A DNA stretch of 64,000 bases from Methanobrevibacter sp. (GTDB lineage Archaea; Methanobacteriota; Methanobacteria; Methanobacteriales; Methanobacteriaceae), in NCBI RefSeq assembly GCF_015062985.1, contig NZ_SUTI01000006.1, positions 1-64,000 on the forward strand, given 5' to 3'. A program made the translations under genes and the position numbers. The notes beneath the pieces are model-generated. The model had not been told where the DNA came from. It saw nothing but the letters and a program-made list of their open reading frames with translations, and made no database searches. Below are positions 18,393 through 26,600 of this stretch, piece by piece (positions within the stretch are counted from its first letter, which is position 1; each line of letters begins with the position of its first letter).

Positions 18393-19397
18393 CTAATTTT
18401 TTGTGTAATTTTGAACGCATTCATCCAATCCTTTGTCCAAATCAATGATTGGTTCCCAATTGGTTCTGGTTCTGATTTTTTCAGTTGAGAGCAATCTTCT
18501 TTCAGGGTCGGATTCACGGTATCCTTCAAACTTGATAACCGGATTCTCAATGCCCATTTTTGAAGCTATCAGCTTTGTCAAGTCAATGATTGAAATTTCT
18601 TCGTCAGTTGCCACGTTATAGATTGTTCCGTCAAGTGCTGAATCTGTTTTTGCAAGTTCAAGTACTGCGCTGCAACTGTCATAGTTATTCAGAAATGTTC
18701 TGCAGTTCTTTTTGGAATTTTCAAGCAATGTGACTTCACCAGTGTTTTTGAAACTGTCTATGATATGTGGAATGATGTGTTTAGGATATTTTTCATCTCT
18801 GCTGTAGACATTTGCAAAACGGATGGAACATCCTTTGATTTTTCCGTTGTCAACGGCATCCTTCATGAAGAACTCGGTCAATAGCTTGCCTGTTGCATAG
18901 CTGGTCCTTTGACTGTGCTCTGCAATTGCCATTGTGATGTAGTCTGATTCCTTTACACCTCCGTCCTCATTCCAGGAGTTCATTGAGTATACTTCGGAAG
19001 TGGAACAGTTGATATACTTTTCAGCGCCTACGCGAATAGCTTGCTCCAAAAAGTCATTCATGCTGACAACATTGGTTTCGTAAGTTTCATAAACATTGTA
19101 GAAATGTTCTGTGTGAACAACAGCTGCGCAATTAATGTAGACAACTTCATCAAAATCATCCTTTGCTTCGTTGACGTATGATTCTATCTTATCCATGTCT
19201 TCGCTGCTGTTTAAGTCATATTCGTAAAAATCAAATCTTTCATCATCGATGCAGTCTGCAACCGTATCGATTGAAGATGCGTAAAAGTTATCGAAACCGA
19301 TGATTTTAACTTCATCCTCATCCTGATTCAACAGCTGGCGAACCAATTCGTTCCCGGTCATTCCGGTAACACCACTAATAACATACAATATTTTCAT
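18393..19397 (-). CDS. NAD-dependent epimerase/dehydratase (SDR family)
   Basis: Extended short-chain dehydrogenase of 334 residues: a glycine-rich GVTGMTGNELV loop near residue 9 and the catalytic YATGK (YxxxK) near 167, with Ser-Thr in INCSTSEVYS. Start set at ATG 19397 because AAGGTAG lies 7 bases upstream. Family members act on nucleotide sugars or related activated compounds. In this operon it could act on the phosphonate after CMP activation or on the acceptor sugar; sequence alone does not decide. Confidence 0.75.
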   Translation of the reverse strand: MKILYVISGVTGMTGNELVRQLLNQDEDEVKIIGFDNFYASSIDTVADCIDDERFDFYEYDLNSSEDMDKIESYVNEAKDDFDEVVYINCAAVVHTEHFYNVYETYETNVVSMNDFLEQAIRVGAEKYINCSTSEVYSMNSWNEDGGVKESDYITMAIAEHSQRTSYATGKLLTEFFMKDAVDNGKIKGCSIRFANVYSRDEKYPKHIIPHIIDSFKNTGEVTLLENSKKNCRTFLNNYDSCSAVLELAKTDSALDGTIYNVATDEEISIIDLTKLIASKMGIENPVIKFEGYRESDPERRLLSTEKIRTRTNWEPIIDLDKGLDECVQNYTKN

Positions 19398-19408
19398 ATT
19401 AACTACCT

Positions 19409-20140
19409 TCAAATTCCATTTTCTAATCTTTTTTTGTAAAATTCATCAACGCTACCATCAAATAAGTCCATCGCCTCATATTTAGGATATTCGACTGATT
19501 TCAATTCAACGCTCATCAGTTCAGCATCCAAAATAGCGTATTGGGCATTCGGATTATGGTTTCTAGGCTGGCCCACTGAGCCAGGATTAATAAATAAGAC
19601 TGATTTTTTATTTCTCATGAGAGGATTGTCGAATTCATAAAACTTCTGAAAGACATGAGGATAATGTGAATGTGCTGATAAAACTATATCATAGTCGACA
19701 TAGTTCCCGTTCAGGTTATCCGGAAAAATAGCCTTCCAATAATAATCGTTCAGGGATCCGTGAACGGCCAACGCCTTCTTGCCATCCAATTCAAATTCCA
19801 ATTTGGCCTCCCTAACCAATTCTTCGTTCAGGTAATCCCTTGAATCCTGAGTTAAAACAGAATCTGTGAATTTTGCTGACTCAACTCCCCTTTGGCTTGA
19901 AAAATGAGAGAAATCCCCGGTTAAAATTGCATTTTCATGATTTCCCCAGATATTGCAGATAATTTTTGAAGAGAATTCCTTTCTGATGAACTCGACCACT
20001 TCATTGGACTGCATTCCATAATCAATCAGGTCGCCTAAAAGAATTATTGAATCAATATCCTGACTGGCCAAATCCCTGAAAACCTCTTCCAGGGCAAACA
20101 GATTACCATGAATATCTGACAATATAGCATATCTTGACAT
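19409..20140 (-). CDS. Calcineurin-like metallophosphoesterase
   Basis: 243 residues with the complete two-metal signature: DIHGN (residues 9-13), GDLIDYG near 36, GNHE near 66, VHGS near 125, AHSHYP near 157 and NPGSVGQPR near 187. The YfcE/Ser-Thr phosphatase-like form acts on phosphoesters. In the phosphonate operon it might clean up a phosphorylated or nucleotidyl intermediate. It overlaps the stop of its neighbour's longest frame, indicating tight operon packing. Confidence 0.85.
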   Translation of the reverse strand: MSRYAILSDIHGNLFALEEVFRDLASQDIDSIILLGDLIDYGMQSNEVVEFIRKEFSSKIICNIWGNHENAILTGDFSHFSSQRGVESAKFTDSVLTQDSRDYLNEELVREAKLEFELDGKKALAVHGSLNDYYWKAIFPDNLNGNYVDYDIVLSAHSHYPHVFQKFYEFDNPLMRNKKSVLFINPGSVGQPRNHNPNAQYAILDAELMSVELKSVEYPKYEAMDLFDGSVDEFYKKRLENGI

Positions 20141-20148
20141 TTAATCAC

Positions 20149-21456
20149 TTATAATTCATCGATTAATGTTATAATATCTTTAATGGATAACAGTTGTTCA
20201 TCAATTTCCTGAGCCCTATGATGTTTTAAAATGCTTATTGCAGCATTTTGCATTGCAGGAAATGCCGCTCTCAATAACTGGTTGGCATAAATGACAATAT
20301 TGACTCCATGTTCAAGGAGTTCACTTTCTGTAATTGAGTTATATGAAGATGGGACTACGACAATAGGAGTCTGCTTATCTTCAGCCCTGAACTTATCACA
20401 GAATTCGAGTATTTCATCAGGCTCCTTTCTTCTGCTGTGAATCATTATTCCATCTGCACCTGCATCACGGAATGCAAATGCCCTTTTAAGTGCATCATCC
20501 ATTCCTTGCTCAAGTATAAGGCTTTCAATTCTTGCAATAATCATGAAATCGTCTGAAAGCTGTGCGTTTTTACCTGCAGCAATCTTTTCACAGAAATGCT
20601 CTATTTCATCCTGAGTCTGTTTTACTTCTGTTCCGAACAATGAATTTTTCTTCAATCCGATTTTATCCTCTATGATTACCGCAGATACACCCATTCTTTC
20701 AAGGGATCTTACTGTATAGACGAAATGCTCTGCAATTCCGCCTGTGTCACCGTCAAAAATGATCGGTTTGGTTGTAACTTCCATTATATCGTTGATTGTT
20801 CTGAATCTGGAGGTCATGTCAACCAGTTCGATGTCTGGTTTTCCCTTTTCTGTACTGTCGCATAGGCTGGAAATCCACATCGCTTCAAACTGGTCCATAT
20901 GTTCGTCATCGGCAATGACTGTTTTTTCTGCAATCAAACCTGTTAATCCGCTGTGAACCTCGATTGTCTTTACAATAGGCACCATATCCAACAATTTTCT
21001 TAATCTTGCTCTTCTAAGCTCAGGCATTGCCAGCTGTTCCCTCATTTGCCTGTCAACTTTCTGTATCTTTTCATTGAAGGTGTATGGCACTTCAATAAGT
21101 TCCCCGCCATTTTCTTCAAGAACTTTAAGGATATTGTTCCTTATCACCTTCATGGAATCTTCAGCCCAATTATCCCCATGGATAATGTAATCAGGCTTAA
21201 GCTCCTTGACAATGTCATCATACATTATCTTATTTTGAACAACTACCTTTTTTACGCCTGGAATTTCTTTTACTAACTCAATACGTTCTTCTGTTGATTT
21301 TAATGGGAATCTATTATACTTTACCATTTGAGAATCGCATAAAACTCCCACAACAACATCTCCATATTTTTTAGCTTCATTAATTAAATTTAAATGTCCG
21401 TCATGGATTACATCAGTACAAAAACAAGTATAAACAATCGGATTATCAGAACTCAT
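20149..21456 (-). CDS. pepM: Phosphoenolpyruvate mutase with N-terminal cytidylyltransferase domain
   Basis: Converts PEP to phosphonopyruvate, the C-P-bond-forming step of nearly all phosphonate biosynthesis. Residues 1-135 are a cytidylyltransferase-like domain: CFCTDVIHDGHLNLI with the HxGH motif, then STEER. Residues 150-435 are the isocitrate-lyase-superfamily mutase with the diagnostic EDKIGLKKNS motif (EDKxxxxxNS) near 262-271 and the DGDTGG metal site near 234. This fused form matches the AepX type. It is first in a seven-gene operon ending in licD. Confidence 0.95.
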   Translation of the reverse strand: MSSDNPIVYTCFCTDVIHDGHLNLINEAKKYGDVVVGVLCDSQMVKYNRFPLKSTEERIELVKEIPGVKKVVVQNKIMYDDIVKELKPDYIIHGDNWAEDSMKVIRNNILKVLEENGGELIEVPYTFNEKIQKVDRQMREQLAMPELRRARLRKLLDMVPIVKTIEVHSGLTGLIAEKTVIADDEHMDQFEAMWISSLCDSTEKGKPDIELVDMTSRFRTINDIMEVTTKPIIFDGDTGGIAEHFVYTVRSLERMGVSAVIIEDKIGLKKNSLFGTEVKQTQDEIEHFCEKIAAGKNAQLSDDFMIIARIESLILEQGMDDALKRAFAFRDAGADGIMIHSRRKEPDEILEFCDKFRAEDKQTPIVVVPSSYNSITESELLEHGVNIVIYANQLLRAAFPAMQNAAISILKHHRAQEIDEQLLSIKDIITLIDEL

Positions 21457-21580
21457 AATTATTACCTAATATATAAATGTTATTTATTAATTATATTATA
21501 AATTTTAAAAAAAGAAATATTTAAAAATTTCCAATATAAAAATAAATATTAGTTTTGAAAAAATATTTACAGGAATAATT

Positions 21581-22414
21581 ATGTTTAAATCAAAAAGATA
21601 TGATGATGAAACTCTAAAGCATTTACAAAAAGTTCAATTAATGATTTTGAAATATTTCATTAAGGTTTGCGAAGAAAATAACTTGACTTATTTTATATAT
21701 GGTGGAAGCCTGCTTGGAACCATAAGACACAAAGGATTCATTCCATGGGATGACGACATCGATGTGATAATGTTTAGGGAAGATTTTGAAAAATTAAATG
21801 AAATACTTGAAAAAAATATTGATGAAAAATATGACTATATCAATATATTAAATGAAGATTCTTACTTTTATACCTGGGCCAGATTAACATTGAAAAATAC
21901 ATTATTCGCAGAATGGTGGGTGGATCAAGTTGATTACACTCCAAACATATTTATGGATATTTTTATTTTAGAGAATGTTCCAAACAACAAAATAAAGCGA
22001 AAAATCCACTTATCTGAAGGGTTTATACTTAATCAATTAACCATGTATTCATATATCAAATTTGATAATGATTCTGCATTAAAAAAACTGTTCCAACAAA
22101 CAATTCATTATTTCTTAAAGATTTTACCAATTTCCCCATCTACTATTAAAAGAAAATGTGTGGAAACCTATTCTAAATATAAAGATAAAGAATGTGATGC
22201 GGTTTGCGATTTTCCTGCAGTTTGTCAATTACCAGTATATGATAAAAAAGATTTTTTACCCTTAAAAAAAGCAAAATTTGAAGATATCGAGGTCAATATA
22301 CCTAATAATCCAGATAAAATTTTAACAAGAATTTATGGAAACTATATGGAACTACCTCCTGAAGACAAAAGATTCCGTCCCGCACCCGAAAAGATTGATT
22401 TTGGAAAATATTAA
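21581..22414 (+). CDS. licD: Second LicD-family phosphotransferase
   Basis: 277 residues, clearly paralogous to the LicD at 14459-15289: both start with a YDDETLxH segment, share GGSLLGTIRHKGFIPWDDDIDV, and end in ILT-x-x-YG-x-YM-x-LPPED and IDFGKY. It is divergent from pepM across a 124-bp promoter gap and convergent with the Pse operon. Two LicDs next to one phosphonate pathway suggest two acceptor positions or two different head groups. Confidence 0.85.
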   Translation: MFKSKRYDDETLKHLQKVQLMILKYFIKVCEENNLTYFIYGGSLLGTIRHKGFIPWDDDIDVIMFREDFEKLNEILEKNIDEKYDYINILNEDSYFYTWARLTLKNTLFAEWWVDQVDYTPNIFMDIFILENVPNNKIKRKIHLSEGFILNQLTMYSYIKFDNDSALKKLFQQTIHYFLKILPISPSTIKRKCVETYSKYKDKECDAVCDFPAVCQLPVYDKKDFLPLKKAKFEDIEVNIPNNPDKILTRIYGNYMELPPEDKRFRPAPEKIDFGKY

Positions 22415-22585
22415 TATAACTACAGATTAAAATTAAAAAAAAAAATATAAAATAAAATTGAATGCCCCCGCCATTTAAAATGGCAATTGAATTCAATTTA
22501 CCCAACCATAAATCAAATAAACAAAATATCGCCACAGTTATTGATAGTCATAACTGTTTTAATAGTTATATTGTTCAATTAATCC
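22415..22585. terminator. Nested inverted repeats between convergent genes
   Basis: An outer perfect 9-bp repeat AAATTGAAT/ATTCAATTT (22454-22462 and 22490-22498) encloses an inner 7-bp repeat GCCATTT/AAATGGC (22469-22475 and 22477-22483). It sits between the LicD stop and the TagF-like stop, so a two-way terminator is likely. Confidence 0.5.
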
Positions 22586-23872
22586 TCACTTACCTTTTAT
22601 TATTTTACTTATTTTTTCAGCATTTTTATTACCCGGTTCCATTGCTGATTTACGTGATGATTTATTTTTAATTGCAGATTTAAAAACTGTCGGGAGACCT
22701 TTTGGAAATGCTAATGATTTTTTAATTATGAATTTTATTCTTGAAAATGTTGGATTACTTGGATAAAAATCATTTTTAAATGAATCATCAGCAATCATTT
22801 TTTCAGCATAGTCACAAATAGCCTCGTAAGCTAATTTATCTCCGAAATAGTAATATTTTTCTACGTCTTCATCAGATATAGGGAATGGATTATCAGATTT
22901 ATTAGTATTTGCCTTTTCAAAGTCTTCATATGAATCAATGTAATCTGCATGAAGTAATAATGGATTATCAAATCCAGGGTCTAAAGGAACCGGCCTTAAA
23001 ATATTACATTGCTTTTTTAATAAATAAACATCAATGATGGAAGTGCTTAAACATGTATTTAAGTAATCACATGGCCTAACCCATTCCTGAATAGCATATT
23101 TACCGATATAATGGAAATTAGGATATTTTTCTTCCAAAGCACTCATATTTATGTCTTCAGTTACCACATTATTTTCAGCAGGATGAGGTCTATAAATAAA
23201 TTCTTTTTCAGGATGGTCTTCTAAAAATTTTTTAACCCAATCCATAAAAATTTTTTTAGTCTCAATATCCCATTTTTGCATATATTTACCATCTTCAAGA
23301 TTGTTATTCAACCTTATTAAAAATTCATCAGGATCATATTCATTGAATGTAAAACTGGAAATAAATAAAACCCATTCTTTTTGATAGTCCAATCCGAATT
23401 CTTTACCTAATTCTTCTTTTGTTTTATAAAACGAATCAAATAGCTCATTAGAAAAATCAGTCTTGATATCGCCAGTGACGGCTAAATTCTTCTCAGGAAT
23501 TCCCTGTTTCATCATTTCTTCTTTAATATGTTCACTCCAACATATAAAGGACATGTGTTTCAGGTATTCTCTAGGATAATGAAGTGTTGAATTTAAAATT
23601 CTTTCAGCAATTACCTGTTCGTATCTCATGTTCAACATTTTATCAATTTTAGGTCTAAAACGTGCAGTGAATCTTTCTAAATCCTTATTATCATATCCTG
23701 AATGTGCAATTACTAATTTTGGTTTCTTTTTAATTGGAAAAACAATTTCATGATAATTCCAATAATCTTTTAAAGCAACAGAATATCCTCTTCTTTCAAA
23801 TTCTGCTTTTAAAAGATATGCATTATTTAATTCTCTTTCAGGTAGTTCATAAAATATTACAATATCTGCCAT
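22586..23872 (-). CDS. TagB/TagF-like glycerophosphotransferase / surface carbohydrate biosynthesis protein
   Basis: 428 residues with a GT-B-like layout. The C-terminal half has FIYRPHPAE (near residue 224) and the later CLSTSIIDVYLL segment, resembling the HP-E and STSIIDV-type motifs of CDP-glycerol glycerophosphotransferases. The tail is very basic (KNKSSRKSAM...), fitting membrane association. It is last in the Pse operon, immediately after the TarI/IspD-like gene and GpsA, which would make its donor CDP-glycerol. An alternative is a glycosyltransferase that uses CMP-Pse. Confidence 0.6.
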   Translation of the reverse strand: MADIVIFYELPERELNNAYLLKAEFERRGYSVALKDYWNYHEIVFPIKKKPKLVIAHSGYDNKDLERFTARFRPKIDKMLNMRYEQVIAERILNSTLHYPREYLKHMSFICWSEHIKEEMMKQGIPEKNLAVTGDIKTDFSNELFDSFYKTKEELGKEFGLDYQKEWVLFISSFTFNEYDPDEFLIRLNNNLEDGKYMQKWDIETKKIFMDWVKKFLEDHPEKEFIYRPHPAENNVVTEDINMSALEEKYPNFHYIGKYAIQEWVRPCDYLNTCLSTSIIDVYLLKKQCNILRPVPLDPGFDNPLLLHADYIDSYEDFEKANTNKSDNPFPISDEDVEKYYYFGDKLAYEAICDYAEKMIADDSFKNDFYPSNPTFSRIKFIIKKSLAFPKGLPTVFKSAIKNKSSRKSAMEPGNKNAEKISKIIKGK

Positions 23873-24565
23873 TTAATCACCTAATATTGATTGAGAAATA
23901 GTTATATCAAAAGGACGTGTGATTTTAAAGTTAGATGAATCTCCTTTGAATAAATAGACTTCTTCATCTCTCAAATAGAAAAGCATCATTGCTTCATCTA
24001 ATAATTTAATTTCATCCTCAGTTAAATCTTCATAAATCTCTATATATTTTTTAATATTAAAAGATTGTGGAGTTTGTGCATGGAACAAATATTTTCTTTC
24101 AGGAATGCTTGTAAGCTTAGAATCCTCTTTACTTTGGAAAATCACGTCAACTGCAGGAATAACTGGACTAGCGGCACCAAATTCAATAGCATATTTAATA
24201 CTATCTTCAATTAAATTTGGTGAGACAAAAATTCTTGCACCATCATGAGTAACCATGACCGAACTATCATCAGCACCGTTTTCAATAGCATATTCAATTG
24301 AATTTAAAATAGTATAATTTCGTGTTTTTCCACCTTCAATAACAACCAGCTTATCATCATCAAAATACTCATCAATTAATGCCTGAGTTTCATTTAAATA
24401 TTGTTTTGGGGAAGAAACAATAATTTTATCCAATAAATCCACTTTTAAAAAAGGTTCAATACAATAAGCCAATAACGGTTTATTATTTATCTTGAAAAAC
24501 TGTTTTGGAACACCCTTTCCCAATCTGGTTCCGGTTCCTCCAGCCAATATTGCAGCAAAAATCAT
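23873..24565 (-). CDS. IspD/TarI-family cytidylyltransferase
   Basis: 230 residues: AAILAGGTGTRLGKGVPKQF (N-terminal CTP loop, GTR and Lys), the VTHDGAR motif near residue 107, and HAQTPQSF near 162. These are IspD/TarI hallmarks. Archaea make isoprenoids by the mevalonate route, so an IspD role is unlikely. TarI-like transfer of CMP to ribitol- or glycerol-phosphate fits the neighbours GpsA and TagF-like. The last step would then be polymer or head-group transfer. Confidence 0.78.
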   Translation of the reverse strand: MIFAAILAGGTGTRLGKGVPKQFFKINNKPLLAYCIEPFLKVDLLDKIIVSSPKQYLNETQALIDEYFDDDKLVVIEGGKTRNYTILNSIEYAIENGADDSSVMVTHDGARIFVSPNLIEDSIKYAIEFGAASPVIPAVDVIFQSKEDSKLTSIPERKYLFHAQTPQSFNIKKYIEIYEDLTEDEIKLLDEAMMLFYLRDEEVYLFKGDSSNFKITRPFDITISQSILGD

Positions 24566-24577
24566 ATAATCACTTAA

Positions 24578-25543
24578 TTATAATTGTTCCCATAGTCTAT
24601 AAAATGCATTTTTAGGATTTGCTTGATTAATAATTACATCATAAACAAAGTCAACCGTTAATGAATTGATATTTAATTCATCACATAAATTTTTTAATAT
24701 AGTTGCAGTATTTTTTCCTTCAAACAATACTCCAGATGCTTTTTCATCAATGACAATGCCTTGACCACTCAATACGCCTAAAGTATGATTTCTACTAACT
24801 GATAAAGTAGATGCAGTTACAATATCTCCAAAACCACAATAATCATCCACAGTATCTCTTTTACCACCTAATTTTTCAATAATGTCTTTTGTTTCATTGT
24901 AACTTTTAGTAAATACTGCGAATTTTGCATTATTGTTGATGTTCATTCCTTCACAGATTCCTTGTGAAATTGCAACAATATTCTTGAGGATTCCACAAAA
25001 TTCTGTTCCAATTACATCATTGTTTGCATTAACTTTAAAAGAATCTGTAACAAGGACATTTTTAACTTTATTTAAGCAATTATCATTAACGCAGGCAATT
25101 GTAGTTGAAGCAGGTGAACTTTTAACCATTTCAGATGCAATATTTGGTCCTGAAAATGCAACTGGTGGTCTTTCAGTAATCTCTTCAATAATATCAGTCA
25201 TTGTCTTATTAGTTTTATTTTCTAGTCCTTTAGCAGTATTGACAAAAATACAATCTCTATTGACAACGTTATTTAGTTTTTCAACCAATTCTCTCATTAC
25301 AGATGATGGAATGCATAAAAATATTATTTCAACATCTTTTAACTCATTCAAATCACATACTGCAGTAATATTTTCATGTAATTTAACATTCGGGAAGTAT
25401 TGTGAATTCACCTTAGTATTGTTAATATCATTACAAATTTCCTCACGTCGTGCATATAATAACACATTAGCATTTGGAGCGACAGTCTGGGCAACAGCAG
25501 TTCCCATAGCTCCAGCCCCAATGACTCCAACAGTTATTGGCAT
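24578..25543 (-). CDS. gpsA: sn-glycerol-3-phosphate dehydrogenase, bacterial GpsA type
   Basis: 321 residues with the full GpsA pattern: VGVIGAGAMGTAVAQ (NAD loop), NTAKGLE, FSGPNIASEMV, TEFCGILKNIVAISQGICEG (catalytic Lys region), and GFGDIVTASTLSVSRNHTLG. GpsA makes sn-glycerol-3-phosphate, the bacterial enantiomer; archaeal membrane lipids need sn-glycerol-1-phosphate from an unrelated enzyme. Its place in a surface-glycan operon beside a cytidylyltransferase points to CDP-glycerol for a teichoic-acid-like group. The ATG follows a GGTGAT that lies inside the end of pseI. Confidence 0.88.
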   Translation of the reverse strand: MPITVGVIGAGAMGTAVAQTVAPNANVLLYARREEICNDINNTKVNSQYFPNVKLHENITAVCDLNELKDVEIIFLCIPSSVMRELVEKLNNVVNRDCIFVNTAKGLENKTNKTMTDIIEEITERPPVAFSGPNIASEMVKSSPASTTIACVNDNCLNKVKNVLVTDSFKVNANNDVIGTEFCGILKNIVAISQGICEGMNINNNAKFAVFTKSYNETKDIIEKLGGKRDTVDDYCGFGDIVTASTLSVSRNHTLGVLSGQGIVIDEKASGVLFEGKNTATILKNLCDELNINSLTVDFVYDVIINQANPKNAFYRLWEQL

Positions 25544-26596
25544 TTAATCACCTCTAACAAAATTTAATTCAAAAGGAGTTCCCTTTTTCAAATCCTTATT
25601 AACTTTTTTTCCTAAAATTTCTTTTAAATATTTCGGATGAAGACCAAAGCCCGGCCTTATTGAACGGACGTTTTCTTCAGTTATGACCTCATCTTTTTTC
25701 ATGTCACTAACAACAAATAATGATCTTGAAAATTCTCTATTGGCTTTCATTTTATCAGATAATTCATAGCTGACTTTTCCCAATGCTTTTTCAACATTTC
25801 TAATTGAATCAACCATCTGTTTGAATTCATGAGGTTCCATTGAAAATTCTGAATCCGAACCTCCCATATCCCTGTCCAAAATAAAATGTTTTTCAATTAT
25901 ATTGGAACCCAATGCAATAGATGCTGTTGAAACTTCGCCACCCAAAGTATGATCAGATAAACCAACAACAACATCGAATTTCTCTTTAATATCAGGAATC
26001 GTATTTAAGTTAATTTCATCTAATGGGGCAGGATAAGATGAAGTGCATTTTAAAAGAGCAATCTCATCATTTCCTACATCCAAACAAGTTTTTACAGCAA
26101 GTTCAATATCTTCAAAAGAGGCAATGCCTGTGGATATTATGATTGGCTTTCCTTTTGATGCAACATATTCTATTAACGGAATATCAGTTATCTCAAAAGA
26201 TGCAATTTTATATGCAGGCACATCCATATCCTCTAAGAAATCAACGGAAGTTTTATCGAAAGGTGAAGAAAATACGATTAACCCTAAATTTTGCGCTATC
26301 TTTTTGAGTTTAGGTTGCCAATCCCATGGCATGTATGCATCCTCATACAACTTATGAAGGATCTGCCCGTCCCATACTGTTCCTTGTTTAATCTGAAAGT
26401 ATTCATTATCACAATCAATTGTAATTGTATCCGGAGTGAAAGTTTGAAATTTAACTGCATCTGCTCCAGCTTCCGCAATAGCTTCAATTGTTTTAACAGC
26501 AATATCAAAATCATTCATGTGATTAGCAGAAAGTTCTGCAATAATAAATGTAGGATTACCTTCACCTATTTCTTTTTCACCAATTTTAAATTCCAT
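25544..26596 (-). CDS. pseI: Pseudaminic acid synthase
   Basis: NeuB-family enzyme condensing a hexose derivative with PEP. It is 350 residues: IIAELSANHMNDFDIAVKTI near residue 18 (the PseI form), KFQTFTPDTI, the KIASFEITDIPLIEYVASKGKPIIISTG barrel segment, KCTSSYPAP, GLSDHTLG, and EKHFILDRDMGGSDSEFSM. A C-terminal SAF (antifreeze-like) domain follows, with SIRPGFGLHPKYL. The neighbours PseB, PseC and PseG support pseudaminate rather than sialate as product. Confidence 0.92.
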   Translation of the reverse strand: MEFKIGEKEIGEGNPTFIIAELSANHMNDFDIAVKTIEAIAEAGADAVKFQTFTPDTITIDCDNEYFQIKQGTVWDGQILHKLYEDAYMPWDWQPKLKKIAQNLGLIVFSSPFDKTSVDFLEDMDVPAYKIASFEITDIPLIEYVASKGKPIIISTGIASFEDIELAVKTCLDVGNDEIALLKCTSSYPAPLDEINLNTIPDIKEKFDVVVGLSDHTLGGEVSTASIALGSNIIEKHFILDRDMGGSDSEFSMEPHEFKQMVDSIRNVEKALGKVSYELSDKMKANREFSRSLFVVSDMKKDEVITEENVRSIRPGFGLHPKYLKEILGKKVNKDLKKGTPFELNFVRGD

Positions 26597-26600
26597 AATA

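Noticed and set aside
23873..24565. IspD of the MEP isoprenoid pathway
   Set aside because: Motifs fit IspD/TarI, but archaea use mevalonate and the neighbours (GpsA, TagF-like) point to polyol-phosphate activation.
24933..25547. 204-codon plus-strand frame opposite gpsA
   Set aside because: GpsA is unmistakable on the minus strand; the opposite frame has no homology signals.
25544..26596. NeuB for true sialic acid
   Set aside because: The ELSANH form and the PseB, PseC and PseG neighbours favour pseudaminate; no NeuC-type epimerase is present.
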